Shown here: positions 20,662 to 29,000 of the stretch, piece after piece | Numbering within the stretch: position 1 is the first letter of the stretch | How the letters are laid out: each line of letters begins with the position of its first letter | Source of the DNA: Myxococcales bacterium | GTDB taxonomy: Bacteria > Myxococcota_A > Polyangia > Haliangiales > Haliangiaceae | Length of the DNA: 64,000 bases | Direction of reading: 5' to 3' | Assembly (NCBI GenBank): GCA_016716835.1 | Contig: JADJUW010000002.1 | Coordinates: forward strand, 620,001-684,000 | Program-made: the position numbers and the translations under genes | The notes under the pieces: generated by a model | The model's input: the letters and a program-made list of their open reading frames with translations, nothing else | What the model was told of the DNA's origin: nothing | The model's database searches: none

Positions 20662-21186
20662 GTGTCGTCGCGCGATGAGTTGTTGCTAGCGAGCGATGCC
20701 GAGCTCGAGCGCGCGTGCGCGATGGATCGCTATCGCGCTTCGGGGCCAGGCGGCCAGCATCGCAACAAGACCGAAAGCGCGATTAGGTTGCGTCACCTGG
20801 CGCTCGGCGTGACGGTGCATGCCGACGGCTCGCGCTCGCAGGCCGAGAACCGCGCGACGGCGGTGACGCGTATGCGCGAGGCCTTGGCGTTGCAAGTTCG
20901 GCAAGGGATGGTGCTTGAAGGCTGGCAGCCGGAGGCGGCGCTCGCAGCGTTTGTCGCCGGCGGCGGTCGCGACATCACGCGGCGCTCGCGGCAGAGCGGG
21001 GCCGTGCTCCTGCAATTCGCGCGGCTGCTCGACGTGGTTGAAGCGTGCGGCGGCGAGGTTGGCGCCGCGGCGCAGGCCCTAGGCACCAGTTCGAGTGCCT
21101 TGTCCAAGCTGCTGACGTACGACGACGACGTGGTGCGCGCGGTCAACGAAATGCGCTCGCGCCGTGGCCTGCGGGCCCTGCGGTAG
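20662..21186 (+). CDS. GGQ-motif peptide chain release factor-like protein (ArfB/RF type)
   Basis: 174 residues from the GTG at 20662. SGPGGQHRNKTESAIRLRH (GGQ at 30-32) is the catalytic loop that hydrolyses peptidyl-tRNA in the ribosome. Stop-codon recognition domains of RF1/RF2 are absent, so it resembles short RF-like rescue factors such as ArfB. Unlike ArfB, it lacks an obvious basic C-terminal tail and instead ends in a helical domain (about 110-174). Its target is therefore uncertain. It begins 2 bases after the preceding gene. GC-rich inverted repeats just after the stop (21186-21200 and around 21199-21225) have no T-run. Confidence 0.8.
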   Translation: MSSRDELLLASDAELERACAMDRYRASGPGGQHRNKTESAIRLRHLALGVTVHADGSRSQAENRATAVTRMREALALQVRQGMVLEGWQPEAALAAFVAGGGRDITRRSRQSGAVLLQFARLLDVVEACGGEVGAAAQALGTSSSALSKLLTYDDDVVRAVNEMRSRRGLRALR

Positions 21187-21277
21187 GGGCTCAAGGCCCC
21201 ACCCACACCTGGGTTATGGGTGGCAAACCCCAACTCTTAGTCAGTAAAATTAGCGTGTTAGGGCGGTCTGCTTAGGC

Positions 21278-22516
21278 ATGGTGCTTGCAAAGTTAAGGCG
21301 CATGTCGAAGCATGGTGTTGTGGTTGTAGGGGTGCTGGGCCTTGCGGCTCAGCTTGGCTGCTTGGCGCCGACGCGCGATGACGCGGCGAATCTTGATGAA
21401 GACAAGGCCGGCGTTACCGAGGCTAACGAAGACAGCTATGACTGGGCTGACGATCCTGGGTTGCGCATGATGATGCTGCAGGCCGAGGCCATCGGCACCA
21501 AATACGACCTATGCGACGAGACAGCCAACTACGATGGCATTTGTCTCGACTGGTGTTGGAACGATTTAGATTGCGGTGCGGCCCAGACGCAGGCGGTGCA
21601 AAACCGCAGCACCCAACGCCTGCCGATCGTGCTCGTGCATGGCTTTAACGCCGGCAAAAAGGCCTTCCATGACGTGGCACCACGGCTGCGCGATGCCGGC
21701 TTTATAGTCGAAGAAGTGCAGCTTTCGCCCTATGCTCCGACCGTCATCCGTACCGACGAGCTGGCGACGCAGATCGCCGAAATCAAGGCGCGGCATGGCG
21801 CGGCCAAGGTGCATTTGATCGCACATTCATTTGGCGGCATCGACGCCAGGCGCTTGGTGCATGTGCCGCCCTTTACCGACGTCGCCGCGAGCATCACCAC
21901 CGTTTCAACACCGCATCGCGGCACGCACATCGCCGAGCTGCTGACGGCAGAGTGGGTGCTAGAGCTCGCCCCAGCGGTGCTCCGCCGCATCTCTTTTATT
22001 GGCGAGAGCGACGCGGATTTCGTTGAGCAAAACGATTTTGCCGCGCAAGTTGCCGACATGATGCCGGCCGCCATGGAGGCGTTCAACGCCGCCTATCCCG
22101 ATCGCGCCGGCGTGTTTTATCAATCGTATGCGGGCTATGCAACGACGCTTGGCGTGCGCAATAGCAATCACCTGGGTGATTGCGAAGAGCAGTATTGGGG
22201 CGGCGACGCCGCCTATGATCACATCAACCCCTTGCTCGCGGTCAGCCATGTGTTGCTGCGTGGGGCCGACGACGGCCTCGTCGCGGTGCGCAGCGCCAAG
22301 TGGGGCCGCTTTCGCGGCTGCCTCCCCGGCGATCACCTCGACGTCATCGGCCAAATCCAAAAAAGCGGCGCCAACTCCGCCGGCTTTGCCCACCACGACT
22401 TCTATCTCCAGGTCGCGCAGGAGCTCGTAACCTGCGAGGCCGCGGCGAGCCGCCGCGCGTTTAACGCCGCGATCTTCGCCGAATGCATGCAAAACGCCGG
22501 CGCCCCGGTGAACTAG
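21278..22516 (+). CDS. secreted lipase-like alpha/beta hydrolase, lipoprotein
   Basis: 412 residues. The signal sequence ends in LAAQLGC (Cys 28), a lipobox, so it is probably anchored in the envelope. VLVHGFNAG (about 118-126) is the oxyanion-hole region. AHSFGG (nucleophile S184) is the nucleophile elbow, DDGLVAVRSAKWG supplies the Asp region and GDHLDVIGQ the His. This order matches triacylglycerol lipases of the Burkholderia/Pseudomonas LipA type. Extra cysteines in the 75-100 stretch may form disulfides. ATG at 21278 is used; ATG at 21302 (MSKHG) is an equal choice. No lipase chaperone gene adjoins it. Confidence 0.78.
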   Translation: MVLAKLRRMSKHGVVVVGVLGLAAQLGCLAPTRDDAANLDEDKAGVTEANEDSYDWADDPGLRMMMLQAEAIGTKYDLCDETANYDGICLDWCWNDLDCGAAQTQAVQNRSTQRLPIVLVHGFNAGKKAFHDVAPRLRDAGFIVEEVQLSPYAPTVIRTDELATQIAEIKARHGAAKVHLIAHSFGGIDARRLVHVPPFTDVAASITTVSTPHRGTHIAELLTAEWVLELAPAVLRRISFIGESDADFVEQNDFAAQVADMMPAAMEAFNAAYPDRAGVFYQSYAGYATTLGVRNSNHLGDCEEQYWGGDAAYDHINPLLAVSHVLLRGADDGLVAVRSAKWGRFRGCLPGDHLDVIGQIQKSGANSAGFAHHDFYLQVAQELVTCEAAASRRAFNAAIFAECMQNAGAPVN

Positions 22517-22544
22517 CGTGGCGGCAGTCCGTCGCTGCGTGGGG

Positions 22545-22950
22545 TTATAAAAAGCCCGCGCGTCGGCGGATTTCTGGCCCGATGCGGTCAACCATGGCGT
22601 CGACCGTTCCATCTCGCATTGTGCTTTCTGAAATCGGTTCAAGGCTCTGCACCGTGAGCGTGCCCGCCCGGTCAACGCTGAGGAGCCGCTTGCCGCTGGC
22701 ATCCGGTCCGGCCCAAAGCGTCGCCTTGCTGGCGGCGATGCGCGCTACTAGGCGTAACTTAGCCATGTCCCAAATGCGAATTTCGTTGCTGTAGGTCGTC
22801 CCGAAGATGAAGTCGTCATTGACCATGACCGTTTGCACGCCCGAACCGATGCCTTGGAGCGTCGAGATTTACGCGTAGGTGTGGCAGTTCCACACCGCGA
22901 CGGTGCCATCGCCAAGCTGACAAAGAGTGCGGGTCAATAAGTCGGGGTGT
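22545..22950 (-). pseudogene. remnant of a WD40-repeat protein
   Basis: The minus strand reads as WD40 blades: DGTVAVWNCHTYA, an in-frame TAA near 22879, then STLQGIGSGVQTVMV, EIRIWD, and a C-terminal end RIGPEIRRRAGFL. The open part (22545-22838) is 97 residues and begins at a GTG inside a blade. Upstream, HPDLLTRTLCQL continues the pattern in frame back to about 22945. No N-terminus, kinase or NTPase domain is present, so it is a broken 3' end. It resembles the WD40 half of the kinase at 25956-31913 and has the same orientation. Confidence 0.6.
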
Positions 22951-23298
22951 TTTGGCCGTAAGGTCTCGCCGCAAAAGATACAACGTCCCCACCGCCACCC
23001 GGTGCTTGTGCGCCACCAGTGCCAGCGGCACGCCGCCGGCCGTGTGCTCCAGCGATATCTGCCAGCGGATGGCTGGGCAAAACCTGGTTTTCCTGTGATT
23101 TCCTACGGTTGTCTGTGTCTCGGTCTGCATGTGTCATCTCCATGTGGGAGTGACAACTTCAATTGGGGGCGGGGACGAACAACGGGTCCCGATACCGAGC
23201 TGGCTGAGCGGATCTATGAAATGCAGGTTGCACCACGTGTGAACCCTAAGTGCGATTTGCACATCTACAGCGCGATTTACACTTTGCAGGCTGTTTGT

Positions 23299-23317
23299 AA
23301 CCATTTGAAACCATTTG
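23299..23317. promoter_or_regulatory. AACCATTTG direct repeat in the leader of the RiPP-like cassette
   Basis: The 9-mer AACCATTTG occurs at 23299-23307 and again at 23309-23317, a 10-base period that puts both copies on one DNA face. This is a common layout for a regulator's half-sites. It lies about 55-70 bases before the small-peptide gene. A weak promoter-like pair (TTGCAC 23257, TACACT 23278, spacing 15) lies just upstream. The rest of the 22951-23370 gap holds no gene that I can support. Confidence 0.35.
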
Positions 23318-23370
23318 GGTAACGCCTGGCACAGCGCATGCATTGCTTAAGGCCAGAAGGAAAAAACAAT

Positions 23371-23643
23371 ATGAAAAAAACAACTGGTTCAAAGCTTCAA
23401 CTCAAACGTGTCAGTGTTGCGTCGCTCAACAACATGAAAGGTGCCGACGCTGGCCCACTTGTACTTAATCAAATGGAAGAGGTTTTGTACAACACCGGCG
23501 CAGGGGCCCATCAAGAATGGGTTAAGGTTTGGGTATACGATGACAAAGGTAATCTGGTACAAGAAGACGCAAAAATCTGGGTAGCTAACGATAGTAGTTG
23601 CGGCGCCGGCACGAACGGTATGGCAAGCGCCGGTCGCTGCTAG
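23371..23643 (+). CDS. candidate lanthipeptide-like (RiPP) precursor peptide
   Basis: 90 residues from ATG 23371, which has a good ribosome-binding site (AGAAGGA, 9-base spacer); the in-frame codon at 23338 is less likely. The start MKKTTGSKLQLKRVSVASLNN resembles class I-type leaders of Bacteroidota-like precursors (Lys-rich, LxLKxxxVxxLN). A middle section with VWVYDDKG and AKIWVAN is beta-prone. The C-terminal end holds the only two cysteines, C77 and C90, near S75, S76, T81 and S86: NDSSCGAGTNGMASAGRC. That is enough for one or two (methyl)lanthionine rings. Two LanC-type genes follow directly. No protease site (GG) is obvious, though KGADAG at 24-28 is a possible cut region. This is inference from composition and context. 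Confidence 0.6.
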   Translation: MKKTTGSKLQLKRVSVASLNNMKGADAGPLVLNQMEEVLYNTGAGAHQEWVKVWVYDDKGNLVQEDAKIWVANDSSCGAGTNGMASAGRC

Positions 23644-23663
23644 AATTCAAGTCTGTTGAAGTT

Positions 23664-23689
23664 GTATAGGCCCTCTGTGGGGCCTATAC
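23664..23689 (+). terminator. perfect 10-bp hairpin between the peptide gene and the first lanC-like gene
   Basis: GTATAGGCCC and GGGCCTATAC form a perfect stem with a 6-base loop. No T-run follows, so it is not a strong intrinsic terminator. In RiPP operons such a hairpin often attenuates or processes the transcript so that precursor is made in excess over enzymes. Here it sits 20 bases after the peptide stop and 15 before the first cyclase gene. Confidence 0.5.
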
Positions 23690-23704
23690 TCGCTTAAGTA
23701 CCTT

Positions 23705-24922
23705 GTGGATATTAACTTTTCTACAGAGCGTAGAGCGCGCGTCTTAGACGAATTGATTGTTTCTATTTTCGCTACGTACCGAACGGGTTCAAATCTTTTT
23801 TTGCCCTGGGATATTTCGTTGCTTTGCGGATACCTTCGCAGTAGTGGTCGAACCGACTATCCAATTTCAACGGCAGAGATCGAAAGTGCCATGGCTTATG
23901 GGCTGCAGACCTCGATCGAGCATCTAAGCGATTCAACTAAATTTTCACTCCATCTGCATGGTGGCACGACGGCGGCGGCGTGGACGGTTGCGCATTTGTG
24001 TGACGACGCCGAACAGGTTTTGAGGGCTTCATTCGACCTTCGTATCGAACAAGAGCTTGCGCAGCCCACATGGTGCAACGAGTACGACCTTGCCAGCGGG
24101 TTAGTTGGAGTCGGCGTTTATGGCTTAGAGCGCTACGAGCAAGATCCAGCTTACGGCCGCGCCATCATCGAACAAGTGGTAAATCATTTGGCGACCCTCG
24201 CCGAATGGGAAAACGGCCGTTGCGCATGGCGCGTATCTGACAAAGCTCCCCATTTCGCGGCATATGAGCCGGGAAAACGAGCTTGGTATGCCAAGAGGTT
24301 CGATTGCGGCATGGCCCATGGCATAGCCGGGGTTATTGCATTTCTTGGATACGCCGCAGAGCTTGAGCTTCCACAGGCAAAACACTTACTAGTTGGAGCG
24401 CAACAGTGGCTTGATGCCAAGGTTCAGCCTTCGAATCCATATAACCGTCATCCAATGTATCTAAATGTGGGTCAGGACGACAGGATTCCCCGAACGAGAT
24501 GGTGCTACGGCGACCTCGGGGCGCTATGCGGTCAGTGGAATGCTGCAGCCCGTGTTGGGAGCAACATTCAACCATACCGAGACGCGCTCTTGGAATGCGC
24601 CCAACGGAGCGAAGAATTTACCGGCGTCGACCTGCCGATTGTTTGCCATGGCGCGACGGGAAACGCACATATCTATACGCGATGTTTTCTCGCCAGCGGC
24701 GATGAGAGGTTTTTGCATGCTGCGGATCGCAACTTCGAGCTTGCGGTCGCCATGTTAGAAAAACCAGGGGCCATGGACCCGCCAGATATCTATGAGGGAT
24801 TCATTGGCAACCACGTGGGCACGGCGCTAGCCTTGTTAGCAAGTTTTTCCGACGAACTGCCAGGTTGGCATAGGCTCCTGTGTATTGACATTCCAGTGCA
24901 AGAACCGATTTCAAACGCGTAG
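23705..24922 (+). CDS. LanC-type lanthionine synthetase cyclase, copy 1
   Basis: 405 residues from the GTG at 23705. LanC enzymes add cysteine thiols to dehydrated Ser/Thr using zinc. The zinc ligands C267 (RWCYGD) and C314-H315 (VCHGATGN) are present, as are the catalytic H205 (CGMAHGIAG) and an Asp at about 128 (YDLASGLVG). By motif it is therefore active. Length is normal for stand-alone LanC. GC and codon use are lower than in surrounding genes. It follows a candidate precursor gene and precedes a second LanC. No LanB, LanM or LanKC dehydratase is in the window. An alternative is a LanC-like (LanCL) protein with a different thiol addition role. Confidence 0.88.
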   Translation: MDINFSTERRARVLDELIVSIFATYRTGSNLFLPWDISLLCGYLRSSGRTDYPISTAEIESAMAYGLQTSIEHLSDSTKFSLHLHGGTTAAAWTVAHLCDDAEQVLRASFDLRIEQELAQPTWCNEYDLASGLVGVGVYGLERYEQDPAYGRAIIEQVVNHLATLAEWENGRCAWRVSDKAPHFAAYEPGKRAWYAKRFDCGMAHGIAGVIAFLGYAAELELPQAKHLLVGAQQWLDAKVQPSNPYNRHPMYLNVGQDDRIPRTRWCYGDLGALCGQWNAAARVGSNIQPYRDALLECAQRSEEFTGVDLPIVCHGATGNAHIYTRCFLASGDERFLHAADRNFELAVAMLEKPGAMDPPDIYEGFIGNHVGTALALLASFSDELPGWHRLLCIDIPVQEPISNA

Positions 24923-24949
24923 TGGCAAAAGCCATTGCCTTAAACTCAG

Positions 24950-26071
24950 ATGGAGCACCCGATTGCAGAAAATGAAAATGCTCGCTTCGCCTTAGAGTTG
25001 TGTCGTCAAGTCGCCGATTCACTGCGAACCGCTGTGCCCTTGGCAACGGCAAAATGGTGGGAGCGCGCGCTGTTTTGGGGCTATTGGTCGAGCTACACCG
25101 ATGCCGAGCAAGACGCGGAGGCAGCACGGATTTCATTGTCACACGCCGTCGCGGAGGCCGAGGCAGCGCTTGTCGCTCCAATACCACAATTCCAACTCAT
25201 TGGGTCTGGCTTCGCGCTAAGCCATTTGTTGTTAGACGATGCGCCCAGCTTGCTCCGACGCCTAGATGATCAGCTGATGCGCTGGATGGCCGATGAGAGT
25301 TTTCCGAAAGACCTTGGCATTCTTAAAGGTCTGGCCGGCATCGCGATTTACGCTAACGAGCGCCGACTTGCGGGAGATGCTCAATTCGCGCAGCAATGTC
25401 TTGAGCCTATTTGGCAATATTTGCAAAAGACCGTGAGCATTGAAGGGGCTAATTATTTTTGGGTCACACCACAAGCGGCGTTGCCTGCCTGGTTAAAATC
25501 GCGATACCCAAGCGGCCATGTCAACTGCGGACTTGCGCACGGGGTGCCCGGCATCCTTGTCGCGCTAGATCATATTAATACCGCGGGCATTGCCGATACC
25601 TCGGTGTATGCGCGGGGTGTTCTTTCGTGGCTTGATTCAATCGCCCGCGACGACTCGCCTGAGACCAAGTACCCGCAATTGCTTGTCGGTAACAGAGCGG
25701 TCGGTGATCCGCGTACGGCGTGGTGTTACGGAGATTTTGGAGTCGCCACTGCAAGATGGCGAACGTGCATCGCGCTCAAGCTGCCGACGCGCGCCGTCCA
25801 TGCCGAAGCCCTCGCCGCGGCGGCTCGCCGCCTTGAGCTTACACGCGTCAAGGACGCGGGAATATGCCACGGTGCCATAGGCAATGCGTTGATGTGCAAG
25901 CAATTTTTCCACGCTTCAAGTGACGAGGCTTTTAGCGATCTAGCGACCTCGTGGCTCATGCGGGCTCATGCCTACCACCAACCAAACCTTCCGTATGGCG
26001 GCTTTGGGGCTTATGGCGGTGACGAAGAATCGCTAGAAAATGGAGGTTTTTTTCGGCTGACGCTTCTCTAG
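24950..26071 (+). CDS. LanC-type lanthionine synthetase cyclase, copy 2
   Basis: 373 residues from ATG 24950, 27 bases after copy 1. Active-site residues are again complete: D121 (KDLGILKGLAG), H197 (CGLAHGVPG), C259 (AWCYGDFG) and C306-H307 (ICHGAIGN). It is clearly diverged from copy 1 outside these motifs, so the pair probably handles different rings, substrates or steps, or works as a heterodimer. The last 116 bases overlap the 3' end of the WD40 kinase gene on the other strand, which is unusually long for a convergent pair here. Composition is AT-rich like copy 1. Confidence 0.85.
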   Translation: MEHPIAENENARFALELCRQVADSLRTAVPLATAKWWERALFWGYWSSYTDAEQDAEAARISLSHAVAEAEAALVAPIPQFQLIGSGFALSHLLLDDAPSLLRRLDDQLMRWMADESFPKDLGILKGLAGIAIYANERRLAGDAQFAQQCLEPIWQYLQKTVSIEGANYFWVTPQAALPAWLKSRYPSGHVNCGLAHGVPGILVALDHINTAGIADTSVYARGVLSWLDSIARDDSPETKYPQLLVGNRAVGDPRTAWCYGDFGVATARWRTCIALKLPTRAVHAEALAAAARRLELTRVKDAGICHGAIGNALMCKQFFHASSDEAFSDLATSWLMRAHAYHQPNLPYGGFGAYGGDEESLENGGFFRLTLL

Positions 26072-29000
26072 CCGTTGGTGCGATCGGCGTCGCCCTCGGC
26101 ATGTTGAGTTTATCCATTGAACTCGAACCTTCCTGGTGCAGAATTTTCGCAATGGACCTAGCCCACTGAACTAGTTGCGCCCTGAAATGAGTCGCTTGCG
26201 TCACTTTTGAAGTTTCGCACGACGGCGATTCCCACCAATCACCAGCTAACCGCGTTGCAAGGCGAATCGATTCAGGCACGACACAACGCGCATAAACAAG
26301 AACGTTGGCATGGAGCGAGGCGGAGGTGATGCGTCCAATATGATTCACGACGGTGGTATTGTCTAAATCAATCGTCACAACATAGTTTGATGTTAAATTC
26401 CCGACAATCCAAGACGTAGTTGGTGCCGTTTGCCAACGCGCAATTTCTCGCAAATCTGAGAGTGACCAGCCGACGACTTCGCGGTCGGCTCCCGCCGCGT
26501 AGAGCCTCGTGCCATTATCGACGACGACGAGGTCTTGAGCGCTTCGCTTAAGGCCCAAGAGCACGCCTTCTCGGTTCCCCGAAACGCGGCTAACAATAGA
26601 AATCGAACCGTCTATTAATGCAGCAAAAATACGGGTGCTGTCATGCGACCACGTAAACGTATAAATTTGTCCAGGCTGAAAGGTCTCCCAGATTTTCTTG
26701 CCTTGACTATTCCACAGCCAGAGTGTCGAGCTTAGCTCAGCCAGCGTCGCAATATGTTGACCGTCAGGCGAGAGCGTGGCCGCCCGCCAGGCCCCGGGCA
26801 GCTCGGCAAGCAGCCGCCCGGTTGTGACGTCGATTAGGATTACGCGATTCAGGCGCTTGGTTTCAATCGTCACGAGGACACGGGAGCCATCAGCCGACCA
26901 CTCTACCGCCGTAGGATAGCCATTTGGCACGACCCCTTCCGACACGATGCCGCTGTCGTCGACGATAAACAACTTGCCATCCGTCAGCCCCATGAGGAAT
27001 CGCTCGCGATCTACGGGCGAACCAGACAGTAAGTATACTCCTTTCGATTCAATCGGCATTGTCTTAACGGTTTCCCCGTCGACAATTCGCTGCCAGACGA
27101 GCGTGCCATTTGTGCGCCACGAGACAATACGCCCCGAGGCAGCAAGCACGGCGATCTGGGACACAACGCCCGGCTCTCCGGGCAAGAGTCTTTTAGTTCC
27201 GTTTTTTAAATTCCAGATGGCAATGCCACCGTCCGCGGCGCGAACAAGCTCTTCATCGGCGATAAGCGGAGGCTCCTCGTTGTAGTCGGCATTAGTCACT
27301 GGTTCAAAGACACGTTTTAAGAAAACGCTTTGGCTATTCCAAACCATGGCCGTGCCGTTTCTCGCCCCTGTCGCGATTTGAATCTGGTCCTTCGCGACAG
27401 CCAAAACCGACAACGAGCCACCATGCGAGTAGGTATTAAGATCCAACCCTCTCGAAATAGACCATTCTTTTGCAGACCCGTCTATTGATGCGCTTATCAC
27501 GCGGTCATGTCCCAGCAACGCCACACTACGGATTGCGGCCTTGTGGCCAGAAAGCACTCGAGATGGCGAGCTAGAAAGCATTCCTTGCTTGTCTCTGGAA
27601 TAGACGTGTAGCATTGCGTCGGCGCCACCAGACACCAGATACGAATCGTCAGCCGACCAGGCCAAATCAGAAACCGCGCCAACATGCGCCACAAATCGTT
27701 GTTTGACTCGTCCATCCGCACTTTCAATTATCAAGATCTCGCCACTGTCCGCGCCTATCGCGATTTCTGGGCGGGTGGTGCTTATGGCAATGGAGTTAAT
27801 AATGTAGTCAACGGCGCCAAGAGACCGCAGCCGTTTTTTGAGCGAGGAAAACAACCTCGTGTTGTTAGAGGTCGTGCTTGCGATAAGGATAATGACTTCG
27901 CCACTGCGCGGGTCGAGCTTTGACCAAAGAAACGTGTTTTTGGAATTTGGACTTTCAAATATCGTTCGCGTTGTTCCATCGCTAACATTCCATCCGACTA
28001 CTTTTTCTCGAACACCGGTCGATACTATCTCGCCAGAAATTTCACTCCATACAAGGTCAAAAACGCCTTCTCCGTGAAGTAGGCGTTGTGCAGCAAGCTG
28101 GCCGGAGGCTGCATCCCAAATCTTTACCACACCGTCGCTGCCAGCGGTTGCTATGAAATCTGACGCGCCGAGCCACGCTGCAACCGTCCGTCCGCCGGCG
28201 GGGTGTGCACGAAGCAACTGAATCAAATCGCCATTTTTCCAGATTCTAGCTGTGCCATCGTTGCTCGCGGTTAGGATGTGCATACCATCGCGACTAAATT
28301 CCATTGAAGTAATTTGGTCGGCGTGACCTAGCATCGTCGCCGTCGCAGCCCCCGCGGTTTTGTACGCAGTCGTGGCAAGATGATCGATGGTCGACGAAGC
28401 GCTGCCACGGCGAATTACTTCCGCGGCAAACAGCAAACTGTTAACTGCGTTGTTATTCGTCAGCGCGCCTGCCGCTTGATCTGTGTAGTTTTCCACCAGC
28501 TGCTGCTCGGCCCGCGCCGCGCTCACCTTAGCCGACGTTTCGCTGCGCTGAGCCTTGCTGCGTAGCCCTGCGAAAACAATTGTCGAGATCGTGAGGCTTA
28601 CAAGCACCACGGCGCCCAAGCCACGAATAATGCGCTTTCGTTTCACATCAGAGGCAACGCTAGCCGCCGCAAACGACTCCTCTAAGTCGGTAACGCGACT
28701 CGGATAGCGGCTGCGCCATAGCCGATATTCGGCGAGTAAATCGCCACGCCAAAGCAACCCCTTGTCGCGATTTCGCCCGACCCATTGGCGAGCCGCGGCG
28801 CGCAGTTGGTCGCGCATGCGCGCGCCCTCGGCGTCTTCGCGGCGCCAGTTAATGAGGCGAGGCCACGCCGAGAGCAAGGCTTCGTGCACTACCTCGATGC
28901 GGTCGAGCGAGCCGGCGCCTTCGGAGGCGGTGAGGAGGCGGGCGTGAATCAGCGCCTCGAGCGTGGTCTCGGCGTCGGCGTGCTTGCCTAAGATTTCCAA

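Larger units (their letters stand above)
22540..28640. other. AT-richer compositional island
   Basis: By eye, 22.5-28.6 kb has visibly lower GC and more AT-ending codons than both flanks. The island holds the WD40 remnant, the small peptide, both lanC genes and the 3' (WD40) half of the kinase gene at 25956-31913. Its right edge falls inside that kinase ORF, close to the transmembrane segment. It therefore looks like acquired or recombined DNA whose boundary coincides with a domain boundary. No transposase, attachment site or repeat marks the ends. A GC-skew and codon-usage scan would place the borders. Confidence 0.6.

Noticed and set aside
21186..21230. GC-rich inverted repeats after the release-factor-like gene as a terminator
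   Set aside because: Stems form, but no T-run follows either; not called.
22927..23322. 131-residue plus-strand frame upstream of the small peptide
   Set aside because: Its N-terminal part overlaps the WD40 remnant region and its composition is random; no ribosome-binding site.
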